Shown here: positions 31,160-47,349 of the stretch, piece by piece | How the letters are laid out: each line of letters opens with the position of its first letter | Position numbering within the stretch: the first letter of the stretch is position 1 | Origin: Pleurotus ostreatus/Saccharomyces cerevisiae fusant | Lineage: Eukaryota > Opisthokonta | Assembly: GCA_024196135.1 (NCBI GenBank) | Contig: JAMQCK010000065.1 | Location: 1-64,000 of the forward strand | DNA length: 64,000 bases | Reading direction: 5' to 3' | Notes under the pieces: model-generated | What the model was told of the DNA's origin: nothing | The model's input: only the letters and a program-made list of their open reading frames with translations | Databases searched by the model: none | Position numbers and translations under genes: made by a program

Positions 31160-33648
31160 CTACTCCACCGTCGCCGAAGGCGGCTGCGCCTCCTGCGGCG
31201 GCGGCATCCCCGAAATCGCCCCAGGCGGCACCGTCCCCGGCGGCGCGGACATCCCAGGCGGCGGCCCGACCATCCCTGGCGGCGGCGCGCCACCCATGGG
31301 CATCGGAATCGGTATCGCCCCCGGCGGGATCATCGTGCCCATGGGCATCACCGCACCCGGCGGGATCATCGAGCCTGGAGGGATCATCGAACCTGGCGAG
31401 ATCATCATCCCCGTCGGCACGAAGCCTGGAGACATGCCTGCGGGATACGCACCGGGCGGGAGCATCTGAAAGAAACCGGGAGGCGCGCCGCCGGGGAAGG
31501 ACGCGAGGAAGGCCTGGTAGGCGGCGAGGGATGGATTCGCTTGCGCGGAGGGGGAGCCGGCGGGCGGGTTTGGGGTGTAGGCGGGGTAGTGGTTCTGACC
31601 TGGGAGGGACGTGAGATGGGGTAGGTAAGTGGAGTACGATGCAAAGCGTACCTCGTCCAGTGGCTAACTGTTCGGCAGCTTGTGCTTGCGGAGGTGATGT
31701 CTGCGGTGGAGGATGTGCGATTCGCGGCTTTCCAGGTTGCTGTGAGGCGACGTGTGGGGGATAGTAGGATTGTCGCGGCTGTGGAGGTTGCGCGGCTTGT
31801 TGCTGTTGATGCTTCTGCGCGATGAGCGTGCTCATGGGCATTGTCGAATCATACTCTTCCGGAAGAGCAGGGATAACGGCAGCATGTCGTCCACCCAGTG
31901 GCCTGTGCAACGTCAGTACACACTCATGCGAGCGAAAGTATGCAGACGCACCCTCCCTCGACGAAGTTCTGCCAGACGTAGTCCCGCAGATTGCCAGCAT
32001 TCGGCAACTCCTGGATGAGATGCTTGATCGTATTCTGCCCAAGCCCGAAGAAGTCTGGTCCGGATACAGAGTTCGAGTGTTGTCGGTTGCGAATGGCGTT
32101 AGCCTGCTTGACGATGCCAGACCATGCGCCAGTCGCAGTGCCAGCGATGATTGGACGGTCGGGGCAGTCTGCGGGTATGACCTGGAACTTGGGGCCGTCA
32201 CCGCCGTCGAGGATAGTGCAGTGGTAGACGACTTCGGCGTGTGGGTCGATTGTGGAAAGATATCGTCTGCACTGACATTAGTATCGGGTTCAGGGGCATG
32301 GGATGCATGACTCACCGTGTCACTTCGTAGCCAACAGGGAAGATATACCGCTCCGTGTGGAAGTGCTCCCTTGTGCACACCTCGCCGAGGCTGATGACCG
32401 TCATGATACCGACATTCAAGGGCAGCATTGGCTTCCGATTGCGGTCCCTTGGAACGAGAGGGATGCTGTAGCTCTTCGACTTGACGGTGTGCGACTTCGT
32501 CCGCTTCGGCTTGATTTGACGGGGGAAATCATTGGGGTTCTGCGCTTGAGGTTGTGGCGGAGACGACTGTGCGGCTGGCTGAGGTGCTGGCGGATAGCTG
32601 GCGGGAGAGTACATGGCAGTCAGGTAGTAGTAGGGGTTCCCGTATAGGTTTGCAGCAGAGTAGTAGAGGGAGTAGGGATTGACGCTCGAGGATGAGGTAG
32701 ATGGTTGAGGTGCGGAGGTGGTGGAGCTTGATGATGATTGGGTGGCGGAAGTAGATGATTGCTCGGACGAGCCGCGCGTGGCCTGGTTGGAAGTGGTGGC
32801 TTCCCCGGAGCTGGGTGCAGTTGCTGCCTGCTCGCTGCCGTTACTCGTACTACTGGCAGATTCTGAGTGTTGGTTATTAAGGGCTGAAGAGAGGTAAGCA
32901 AGGATCGAATCAAACACTGTAACCGACGAACCTGATTCTGCACTGGCAGCAAGGAGCCCTTGGGGTGGCGTGAGATCGGACGTGAGCGCGAGGACAAGAC
33001 GATCGTACCTGCGAGGGTCTCTGCATCGAATGAAGACAGGTCAGGCTCCTGCTCGTCGGTGCGTACACGCTTCCTCGAAGGTTCATCAGCGGTCCCAAAG
33101 TCATGTTCCTGGTATAGAGTGGAAGGGAAGCCGGACTCCGCCTCATTTGTGTTCGTCTGACTTCCATCGTGCGAGCCTGAGTAGCTTAGCATAAGTATTC
33201 TGTACTGATATTGTAAACAGCACGCACCAGGAGGGGTATCATGCGCAGGAGAGTTCGTTCCTTGTGCTGAGCCTGAGCTCTGCGAGCTTTCACCGATCGC
33301 CTGGAAGTTCTATTCGCGGCAAGTATAAGAACCAAGTACATGGCTTCACTAGGTTATCTTTCTGACCTCGTCTAACTCATCGTGGCGTCGCTTCGACGCC
33401 TTCTGCGACGCGTCGATGTCCGCAGATCCCTTAGCGCTCAGAGCGTCGGAGAAGGATGATAGCGCAGAATTTGACGCCGCAAAGAAAGGGGGCAGTATTC
33501 CCGAGCTAGAAGCACTGCTCTCAGCCGTCGTTGCCGTCGGGGTATAGTTCATATTCTCGGAATATCCGGCGCGGCGGTTGGGAAGTAGATGGTGGTGGTC
33601 GGGAGCAAGAGCGGGGAGGCTGCAGCCAAACAAGCCCGTGACAAACAT
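31160..33648 (-). CDS. FYR-domain (TBRG1-like) nuclear protein
   Basis: The CDS is join(31160..31599,31652..31902,31952..32266,32316..32937,33009..33176,33228..33309,33367..33648), 719 residues. FYRN and FYRC halves lie in the middle (about residues 370-510). They show LPLNVGIMTVISLGEVC, HTERYIFPVGYEV, then FQVIPAD, GTATGAWSGIVKQAN and SGPDFFGLGQNTIKHLIQELPNA. FYR domains occur in chromatin-associated proteins such as TBRG1 and the MLL/KMT2 group. No SET or PHD domain is present here. The N-terminus is Ser/Thr-rich and the C-terminal 150 residues are a Gly/Pro/Met-rich tract with repeated MIPPG and MPMG. An in-frame ATG at 33552 is an alternative start. Only 169 bp separate it from the divergent RAD4 gene. 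Confidence 0.85.
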
Positions 33649-33817
33649 TCCGTCGCCTTCCGAAATCAATGCCGCAAGCGGCCCAATCGGGAAGGTATGA
33701 GTCACACGCGGTCACTGGATCGCGGAGTGACCTCATTAAGCGCCGGCGCGTCTCTCGTTCCCCCTTACTTCCTCCCCTCACTGCAAGTAATCTCTATCTT
33801 TATTCGCGCTATTTATC
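33649..33817. promoter_or_regulatory. bidirectional promoter, FYR protein / RAD4
   Basis: A 169-bp stretch between two divergent start codons. It must carry both core promoters. No canonical TATA box is seen. Confidence 0.5.
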
Positions 33818-36800
33818 ATGTCCGATGCTGAGCCCATCATCTACAATGAAGACCTGGAAGACAGCGAGGACGACTTTGACTGGGAAGAGGTTCCCGTCCC
33901 CGAACCTGCAGAGCAAGAGATCGTACTCGACGAAGAGCAACCTGCCCCTCAGAACATTGAGATCACCATCAGGACTAAGCCAAAGAAGAGCGTCAAGGCA
34001 GACATAAAGTCCGTGCGTGCAGTGCTACTCTGCCACAGCTTGGGCTGACTGTCAGTAGGAAGCAGGGCATCAGTCATGCTCAACGATTGTTGCGCGTCGA
34101 CTGCCACAAGCTCCACACGCTATGTCTCCTCGCCAGCGCCCGTATACGCAACAAATGGCTCAATGATCCCCTTCTACATGTGCGCGATACGTTCAGCTGC
34201 TTGCATCTGTATTGACTTGCGCGCAGGCACGACTACTATCCCTTACACCGCTCGAGCTGCAGAATGCCTTCTCCGTAATCCACAAGTCCCGCATGCCGGA
34301 CGCCAATCATCGCGCGCATATGTTTAGACGCGCTCTCGAGGGCCTCGTCGAATGGTGGGCAGACGAATTCTTCGACGTCAAGAGTGAAGGCCACATCCGC
34401 AACCGTACATTCGCCGAAGTCCAGAAGTACATGATCAAGCACAAAGTTTCCCTCGACGATCCGGACGCAACGATAAATCTCGAGACTCTAGAGGACGTGC
34501 TTGACGACGAAGGGGAGACCATACGCAGCCCTAAGAGTCTCATGAAGCATGCTCTCATGCATAGCGGCTCGCGAGACGTAAGCGCGCAACTCTTTACTGC
34601 ACTATGTCGTGCCCTTGGCCTTCCTGCGCGTCTTGTTGTCAGTATACAAAGCGTACCCTGGCAAACCAAAGATACCTCCTCGGGCTCCCCAACCAAGAAG
34701 AAGCAAAGCAAGGGCAAGGGCAAACAGAAGGCGACGGAGTACGAAGACGACGACGAGGCCTCCGCGTCCGGCTCCGTGAATGGGGCCTTCCCCGGCAACG
34801 GTCAGTCGCTGGCAGGTAGCTCGACGCCTATGAGCGAGAAGGCAAAGGGCAAGCAACGAGCGGAACCGCAAGTGAAGCTGAGGAAGGGGAAGAGCAAGGG
34901 TCAGGTCTTGGGGAGGGCTTCGACACCTACGCCTGGTAAGCTTATGCGTTGTCGCATTGACTCACAGTTACTGATCTTTCGTAGTACCTGCCGATCCTCT
35001 AAGCTCGCCACCCGTCTTCTGGACCGAGGTCTTCTCCCGTACCGACGGTCGCTGGATCCCCATCGACCCCATCCGCAACAAAGTCAACCGCCGCAAAGCC
35101 TTCGACCCCTCGCCCCCGACAGCAGGCCCCAAGTCCACAAAGCCCGAGCGCGACAACATCATCGCGGTGTACAATCAGTCGCAAGCCCCGACTGCACCAG
35201 CGCGACGTGTCGGCGGGCGCCCCGTCAAGGAGGAGAACCGCATGCTGTACGTGGTCGCCTTTGAGGAGGACGGGTACGCGCGGGACGTGACGAGGAGGTA
35301 TGCGCATCAGTATTTGTCGAAGGTGATGAAGGCACAGGGTGGGAGTAAGCAGTTGGCGAGGGGGAAGAACCGTATACAGTGGTGGGAGGGGGTGATGGGG
35401 TTGGTGACGCGGCCGTACCGACTGGTGAGTGTCGCTCACAAGAGCGAGACAGATGGTTGGCTGACGTTCTTACAGCACCGCGACGATATGGAGGACGAGG
35501 AGCTCAACTCGATGCAAATGTCCGAGGGCATGCCTACCACCCTCGCTGGGTTCAAGGACCATCCATTGTACGGATTTTCATGCTCGTTTGCATAGTACCA
35601 ACTAACTCCCGCTCAGATACGTCCTTGAGCGGCACATCCGCCAACACGAGACCATCCACCCTCCTCCACCCGCCACCCCCGAGCTTGGCAAGTTTCGCGG
35701 CGAGCCTGTATACCCCCGCTCCAACGTCGTCTCCCTCAAGTCCGCCGAGAACTGGATGCGCTCCGAGGGCCGCACCGTCAAGGCGGGCGAGCAGCCCATG
35801 AAGTTCGTCAAGCTGCACGCGAACACGGTGGCGCGCCTGCGGGAGATCGAGCTGGCGAAGGACGAGCTGCGAGTCGCGGGGGCTGATTCGGCGGGCGACT
35901 TGATGCAGGGGCTGTATGCGAGGTCGCAAACGGAGTTGTTCGTGCCGCCGCCGGTGGTGGATGTAATTAACACGCGAAACTCTGAACGAGCAGTCGCTGA
36001 CGCATGGTTACAGGGCAAGATACCGAAGAATAATTTTGGAAACGTCGACCTGTTCGTGCCAAGTATGTTGCCGCAGGGTGCGGTTCATGTCCCCTGTAAG
36101 TAACTTCCTTCATCGCCTGGTCATTGCGCAAGGCTGACTGCTCCGGCAGACAAAGGCGTGGTCAAGATCGCAAGGAAACTGGGCTTTGACTATGCGGAGG
36201 CACTCGTACGTCCCGTCGCCTGCTTGGTTTACTGCTTGTGCTCAGTCTTGACCAGACCGGCTTTGAGTTCAAGAAACGGAGGGCGGTACCAGTCATTCAG
36301 GGGGTTGTTATAGCAGTCGAGAACGAACAGGCACTGCTTGAGGTGCGGCGTCTCTTCCGCCATCGATTTTCGCGCGCTGACGCACGCAACACAGGCCTAT
36401 TGGGAGGCCGAGCAAGACGCGGCAGAGAAAGCCCGCGTCAAGCGCGAAGAACGCGTGCTCAAGCTGTGGACACGTCTCGTGCAGGGACTCACCATCCGCG
36501 CTCGCTTGCAAGAGCAGTACGCTGACCGCGACCGAGGAAGCAAGGCCCCGGCTAACGAGCCGCCTCCCGCCGCTTCCACCTCTGCTGCGCAGCCCGAAGA
36601 TGACGACCTCATCGAAGTGGTACGCATCCCTCACCTCGCGCTGCTGAACCTTACGCTCAATGCCCGTGTACGCATCTTTAGGAACTCCCAGACACCGGCG
36701 GCGGCTACCTCGTCGGCGCGGATGACGTGGTGCAGTCATACCACCTCCCGAAGGCGCAGTACGCGGCCGGCGTGCCCAGGGAGGCGTCCCAGTCAGGCGA

Positions 36801-37449
36801 CGACAATGGGGCGGCTTCGAATGGGACGCCCGCGCCTGAGGTCATCCTGCAGACGATGGAGCTGGACGAGGCGGACACCGTGGAAGCGGTCGCACCGGCG
36901 GCAGATCGCGTGGCCCCGAGGACGATGGAAGCGCTCGCGGCGGACTCGTCACGGGCGCAGAGCGAGGGCGCGCACGAGGAGGACGAGGATATTTTGGTGC
37001 TTGACGCGCCTGTGAATGCGCACGCGAATGGAGTCAGTCAGGCCAATGGGGCGGAGAGCCGTGGCTCGTCAGCTGGTAGGCGGACGAGGAAGGCGGTTAA
37101 CGGTACGACGGCGTCCAATGGCGAGGCGTCTACCAATGGAAAGGCGCCAGCCAAGCGCGCAGCTGGGAGGAAAAGGGGGCGCAAAGCCATTGAGGAGAGC
37201 GAGGGTAGCGAGGATGAGAAGCCCTCGAGGAAGCGGACGAACACGCGCAAGCGGGCCTCCCCTGCCAAGGCGTCTGCAACGGCGGAAATTGGCGGGGCAC
37301 CTGCAGCGGCGGCGAATGACGTGGCCCCCGCAGCAGCGGACACGCCTGCGAGGCGGAGTCTTCGACCACGAAAGACAAAGACTGCGGAGCAGATTGAGCA
37401 GGAACGGGAGGCTGAGCTGGCGTATCGGAGGGCGATTGCGGATTCATAG
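33818..37449 (+). CDS. RAD4: DNA damage recognition protein Rad4/XPC
   Basis: The CDS has 11 exons: 33818..34012, 34063..34179, 34227..34935, 34985..35424, 35476..35567, 35617..35962, 36014..36095, 36150..36205, 36256..36342, 36395..36619 and 36682..37449; 1038 residues. Rad4/XPC recognises helix-distorting lesions at the start of global genome nucleotide excision repair, with Rad23. The transglutaminase-like domain is split by a Lys/Ser/Glu-rich insert (about 280-370) and resumes with VFWTEVFSRTDGRWIPIDP. BHD1 starts around DHPLYVLERHIRQHE, BHD2 around GKFRGEPVYPRSNVVSLKS, and BHD3 around GKIPKNNFGNVDLFVPSMLPQGAVHVP. A conserved GGGYLVGADDVVQSYHLP follows. The last 220 residues are a disordered acidic/basic tail. 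Confidence 0.96.
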
Positions 37450-37548
37450 GGTCGAGCGGGAGTCGATGCGGCGTGTCCTGAAGGCGTCTATTTTACAGTT
37501 GGAGTACCCAGGTACAGTGTATAATACAACACCCGATCTGCGTAAGCA

Positions 37549-39291
37549 CTAGGCGCTCGGAGCCGTAGCCGCGTCGCCCGTATTCGAATCCACGGGCATT
37601 GCGTCGCTGCTTGAAGGCATCGCATCGTTACTCGATGGTTCCACCTTCAACAACAATGGCTCTTCCTTCGGTACGACCCCATGCGCCGTCTTCTGTGGCA
37701 ACAGGGACGCGAAGGTGAGATACGACGTGTGCCCGCGCACCTCGTTGAGCACCTTCGACAGCGTTTGCGTTCTCGGTGCTGGTGTCGCTGATACCTGCGC
37801 CCCGACCTGCCCAATTACACCCCCGCTTGCCTCGCCCTCCGTCTGCACCCCGCTCGTCTCGCCCTCCGTTTTCACCCGCTTCGTCTCGCTCTCCGGCGTG
37901 TCCGTCTCGCGCTTGCGCTTCTCCCCGTGCGACGATGCATTCTTCTCCCCGTGCGTCGAGTCAGACTTCCCGCCATGCGAGGAGGATTCCGGTAAAGGCT
38001 TCCCCTCCCGAAACGCCTTCGCCTCCGCAATCTGGCGGATGCGCTTATCCTCCCTCCGTGCCTCGGCCTCCTTCAGCTTGTCGCCTACCTGCCCGATGGT
38101 TTGCAGTGCGGGCGGCTGCGAGACGTCGTGTGGGCGGATGAGGGTTTCGTACATTGTGATTTCTAGAGAGGGTCATTAGGGCACACAATACCACTTGATA
38201 TGAACGAGAGATAGTTGGAAGTGGACAGAATTCCACTCACCCGTAAATCCTGCTTCGTTCAACGCGCTGACAGTCCGTAGGACCTGCTCCATGCACGGGC
38301 TGAAGCAACATATTCGTGTTTGGCGGTCTTTCTGAAGCAGGGGTTTGAAAGCGAGTCAAAGTTGGTTGATCCAGAATCACGTACTCGTAAAGTGATCTTC
38401 GCATGCTCAATGGCTTCCCATGGTGCGGGTAGGTCCAGGAAGACTGTACGAAATTTAGTGCGGCCAATAGAGGAAGAAAGGAGTTTATTTACCAGCATCT
38501 ACCTCTTCAGTTACCGTGAAACCTTCCTTGCATACATTTCTGTGAGTGAGGGTGACCTGTTCTGCCATCCCATGCTCGGCAAACTCCTCTCTGAGAAGAA
38601 ACGTGGGTCAATTGACGGGGCGAAGCTGCCATCGGACATACCTCGCTTTGTTCGCGCGTTGCTCGTGAAATTCGTACGACCATAGGTGGCCGAGGCTGCC
38701 TATTGTGCGCACGACAGAGTGGGAGAAAGACCCCGAACCAGTGCCTACAGTCGCGCTGAACCATGAGCGTGATCTTCCGCAGGGAAATGGCGCAGGGGAT
38801 GGAAGATCGATCGTCGCAGCGGCATATACGTGCGCCATAGAAGAGTGGCCCAGACGTGGGGGAGGGGCGTACACGGGGCCATCGATAGGACGGTCATGGA
38901 CACTGATAAGAAGGGACGTACCGGCTTCGATGACACGACTGCCTGGGCGGATTCCCAGGTGCGCGGTTACGAAAGCGATGTCGGGCAGGTAGAGGATTTG
39001 CGTGCGGTGCGGAAGGGCCATCGTCCACAGCTCGGGCGTCGGACGTAGGACATGGATGAAGCCCTTGCCTGTGCGCGAGCCGACCTTTGAGCCATAAGGG
39101 ACGCCAATGAAGTCGTCGTGTCGGTAATTGCCGTACTTGTTGTTGAAATCTTTTCCCGGGGTTATGAGCAGGGGCTGGATGGCCTCTCTCGTCTGCGACG
39201 TAAATCTTCTGCTACGCGATGGAATAATCGAACCTACCATCCATATAATAACGATGTCGCCTGCCGCTATTTCGCGCCCGGCCGAAAACAT
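37549..39291 (-). CDS. TRM61: tRNA m1A58 methyltransferase catalytic subunit
   Basis: The CDS is join(37549..38162,38241..38331,38385..38443,38493..38590,38642..38744,38922..39192,39238..39291), 429 residues. Trm61 with Trm6 methylates adenine 58 in the T-loop of tRNAs, including initiator tRNA, in the nucleus. Visible motifs are GKDFNNKYGNYRHDDFIGVPYGSKV, the SAM-binding ending RPGSRVIEAGTGSGSFS (split by a 177-bp intron before the glycine motif), and VFLDLPAPWEAIEHA, the catalytic/structural motif. A Lys/Glu/Ser-rich C-terminal extension of about 130 residues is longer than in yeast. The start at 39291 (MFSAGREI) matches the family; an in-frame ATG at 39480 would add 63 residues. Its stop faces the RAD4 stop 99 bases away. 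Confidence 0.95.
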
Positions 39292-39897
39292 GATGGCGTA
39301 AGGTATGAGTTGATGGGGTGCGCCTTTGAATCTTCCGCGTGCACGCGGCCCTGGACCGCTCAGATCTCTTTCTGCAGTCGAATCTGAGGCTATCGAAAAT
39401 TTCAAGATCCGACCGCGGAAGGGATCTGGTTGGTTGGCAACAAGGCCTCGTGATCGGACGTCGTGGATAACGACTGCCATATTTGGACACGGCTAATTGC
39501 ATTATTCCCCGGACGTTCAGGGTCCCTCCTTCCGGGACACGAACCGCCGCGGACGAGCGTAGTCCGAGTCCCCTTCTCGACTGAGCTCACGGGCAGGACG
39601 CGGGGCGGTGGTAGTTGCACGAAACCGAAGAACAATAAAAAGGGCACGCCTCGGTCCCTGTCGCCCGAGCTCACCTGCCACCCTGTCAGCCTGCCGCTAG
39701 CCTCGCGCCATCATCGGCTCAGGTAACCTCTTGTTCTTCTTCTCCGTGCACGCGCAGCCAACGCGGGTTCGGCGAGGCGATCAAGGGCATTTTGAACGGT
39801 GTGTACTCATCCGCAGGTCATCAGTATTTTGGTCATGCCATACAAAATCTATCAACCATCAGGACGCGTGTGACTTTGCGCCTTTCCCTCGTACACC
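39292..39897. promoter_or_regulatory. shared upstream region of TRM61 and PAS gene
   Basis: A 606-bp stretch between divergent genes. The first 189 bases are open in the TRM61 frame from an upstream ATG, but the family-conserved start lies at 39291. No TATA box recognised. Confidence 0.4.
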
Positions 39898-41633
39898 ATG
39901 GACACTCCTTGCGTTTCTTTCAGTGAGCCACCGCCTCTTGCGCTGCCCCGTCCTGCTCATCCTCCGCTCTAGTCGGGATCGTCGATTTCTCACAAGAGGT
40001 AGGCAGCGGAAGCAATCTCGCCGTCCCGCTGGGCCTGACGGAGGGTTGCATCGCAGGCGAGATGGATCTACATGACGGACTCTGTCACTGATTTGCTTGG
40101 TGAGTTCCCCCTGGCTATTGGGAGGATTTGGTGACTTATTCGAACCTGTGCAGGATGGGAACCCCGCGAGCTTGTCGGACGGCCCTCTTTGGAGCTCGTT
40201 CATCCCGATGAGTTCCTGCGCGTCCGTAAACTCCACTAGTATGTCGCTACCGATCTTCGAGGCGCCCACATTCTCAGATCTTCTAGCGACACCATCACCG
40301 AGGACAAGGCCGCCGTGCTCGCCTACCTCAGGATGCGGCACAAGGACCCCTACAAAGGCTACGTCCTCTGCGGGATCGTACGTTCACTGTGTTCATTGTG
40401 CGATGCGCTCATCTCTTCATACTTATCTGATACGCTGTCTAGTCCAGGTACGTCTGCGCACTGCTCATCGCCTCTTTATGCCCGCGCGCTAAGTGCGCCG
40501 CGCCAGAACCGTCGTCCACAACGTGCTCATGGGCAGCGTCTCCTTCGCGCGGCCGGGGCCCAAGCAGCTGCACAACGCGTCGACGGCGACGGAGATAGAG
40601 GTCATCACCCCCGCCGCGAAGGACTTCCAGTTCAGGGTGAGCATGCGCACCTGTCGTCCTCCCTTCCTCCCCGACGCCGCCTCCCTTGCCCTCACCGCGC
40701 CGGCTAATTCCCTCGCAGCGCTGGAACGACCCGACGCCCATGCCCCCGAGCCCGGGCACCGTGCAAGAGCTGCCGACGACGGAGGAGGAGAACCCGGCGG
40801 CCTGGCACCGGCGCAGCGAATCCAGATCCCCCAGCCCCCGCCGCGGCCGGCGACGCAGCCGGCACCGGAACACGGGCGACGGTAGCTCCCCCGACCGCCA
40901 CGGGGAGCCCTCCTCGCGCTCGCCGTCCCCCAAGGTCGACCCGAGCGTGTCGTTCGACCCCCTACCCAACCAGTCCTTCCGCACGGCGTTCATCGTCGAC
41001 CGGTTCTCGCTGAGCTGCCCGATTATGTACTATACGAACGACCATTTTATCGAGACGATGGAGATATTGGGGAGGAGCTTTTATGACTTTGTGTCGAAGA
41101 AGGACGAGTCGTTGGTTAGGAGCTGGATCGATTTGGTGAAGTCGTGGGGGGTGAATGAGAGGGGTGCGTGGTTTGTGGTGCGAGGCGTGTTGGGGCTGAC
41201 CCCTTGCAGGTCAGCCGTCGGATGGGGGCTTCGGGTTTGGACGCTTCCGCCTGCTCACTCGAGGCAGGAAATCTGCGTACGTTGTCCTAGAACCGTACTC
41301 TTCGCCCGACACTTACCCCCACCCAGCGAAGCCGAACCCGCAGACCGCCGCCGCACCTCCATGTCCCGCGCCCGCCAGACCAGCCGCCAACCAAAGCCCA
41401 AGTCCGTCTCACGCTCACGGCCAGTCATCCAGACGGACGCGCACCTAGCGGACAACCAGCCCATCCACCAGCGCGGCGACCGGTCGCAAACACATCCATA
41501 CACCTATGTCGATGCGATCTTTTCTGCGCATTCGGATGGGTTGATGATCATCCTGCGTGGTTGCCCGAACGTCAAGCAGCCGCTGCCGCCTACGAGCAGC
41601 CAGGCTGCAGGCCCGTCACGTCCCAATCCATGA
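39898..41633 (+). CDS. PAS-domain protein
   Basis: The CDS is join(39898..39922,39973..39998,40057..40099,40154..40238,40287..40447,40494..40636,40719..41163,41210..41276,41327..41633), 433 residues. The first PAS region reads FIGIVDFSQEARWIYMTDS, DLLGWEPRELVGRPSLELVHPDEF, then a K-GYVLCGI and TVVHNVLMGSVSF core. A second PAS-like region follows a Ser/Arg-rich linker (MYYTNDHFIETMEILGRSFYDFVSKKDESLVRSW) and ends near DAIFSAHSDGLMIIL. The overall form recalls white-collar-type sensors, but no flavin-binding LOV cysteine motif (NCRFLQ) and no zinc finger are present, so light sensing is not implied. Exon 40287..40447 carries 70 nt that look like an intron but must be retained to keep frame. Confidence 0.78.
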
Positions 41634-43017
41634 ACTCAACGTAACCATACCGTCGTTCGTCGCCATTGCCAGCACTGTCAGTTCGCAGAGGTTTAAAAAA
41701 TGTCGGGTATTCTGGGGTCTAGGGAGTCCTTGTGTATTCTGTATGATATGCTTGCTTCCGTCTGTGCTTTCACCTCTATCGGTCTTTCGCAGTACCATGC
41801 TCTTGCTATTGTTTTCTATGCTATTTATTGCACTGTGTCCGTTCCACCGCCTTCGTCTCCGTTCCTTCCCATTGTCGCCGACCAAGCACATGATTATCAT
41901 CCCGCCCATCGACACGATTATCATCTCGACCTCATGGAGACAAAGCTTGTGAGGTGAGGTCAAGTTATGAAGTCGAAGCCCGTCATCAGAGGCCTCCTCG
42001 CAGCACCGAAAGGCAGTGCCTTGAGTCGGCTCGCTGGACGATGCGGGCATGCATGGACATGCACCTTACCCCTCTCCTGCCTTTCCTCGACCCGGGAAGC
42101 TTCCCGACATCGAATGTCCGCGCCTCCGTCTGTGACCGGATGAGAAGGCGGTATCATCAAGCGAACATTGTACGCTAGGCGCTATTCAGTGTCAATTGTC
42201 CGAGCCAATAGGCTGTGGATAGAGTCAATAGGCTCAACATACTGAGGCGGAAGAGTCAATCACGGACTTGAGGCGCGGGGGTTAACGAGGAAGCTGCGAG
42301 GAAGAGCTCGGAACGTGCTCGCCAAAACTTCCGCGGGACGCCGCATCGTTCAAGGCGTTCGCCGCCGCCATTCTTCCCGCTCCCCCGTTCATATGTCAGA
42401 GAAGGTCCGATTTGGCTGTAAGTGACGCCTGTGCCTTGGTGGTTCGTCGACGCGCGGAAAGGCCTCCGTCTGGGATTTTTCTGGAGAGGGTGCCGCGCTG
42501 GGAAAATCGTGCATGCATGCGACGGCCTTCTCTGAAACCGAGCTTGTGTAAGGCGGCGTTGCAAGCGTTTGTAGAGTTTCGTGAGGACGATAGCCTGGCG
42601 CAAAGTCAATCCTCGCTTGGATAGCATGATACCAGACGCCGCTTCATTGACCGCGAAGGCACGCCCTCGGAGCCGAGAACAAGGAAGTTGATGGAACTCT
42701 TGCGTGGGACTCACGCCTTCGCGAATGCGCATCGCCCTGCGACATCGAGTGAGAGTCGACGGGAAGGCTTTAGCACAATCATTTGACAGGCAGAGATGCA
42801 AATATTCAGCGGGAAGAGTAGTTCGTTGACAGGGCAGCGAGTCGGGCCCTGATGGCGGTAAAGTTCAACATGCCTCCCGGGCCGCCGGGCCCGCGGCATG
42901 AATGTGACTCAAGGCGGCATGTACACGTGATGTGACGCGTTCGCGTTTGACGCGCGCGGTCATCTGCTTCGGCGCGTCGCTCATTATCGTCACGACTTGT
43001 CCTCCTGCCTCACCGAA
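41634..43017. other. long intergenic stretch, no gene supported
   Basis: The largest gene-free stretch in the window (1.38 kb), between the PAS gene and the RecQ gene. ORFs on both strands lack ATG starts or any motif. An imperfect GC-rich palindrome bounded by CATGCC/GGCATG lies near 42869-42900. Nothing else recognised. Confidence 0.5.
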
Positions 43018-47211
<4,194 letters not shown>

Positions 47212-47349
47212 AGGAAGCCGGGCTGCATCTGGGTCTTTGAAGTTTACTACCACGGACGGAACCGACTTTGATAACAATGAATTTGTTGCATTACGTGCAT
47301 GTCAGGGCTGATGGTTGTGCGGTAGAGGGAGAGGTATCTGGGCGCTGTA

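Noticed and set aside
40378..40493. Two back-to-back introns in the PAS gene
   Set aside because: Removing both would shift the frame and destroy the conserved TVVHN segment; a single intron at 40448-40493 keeps frame.
42256..42801. 181-codon minus-strand ORF in the 1.4-kb gap
   Set aside because: It begins with TTG, lacks any recognisable domain and has no splice or promoter support.
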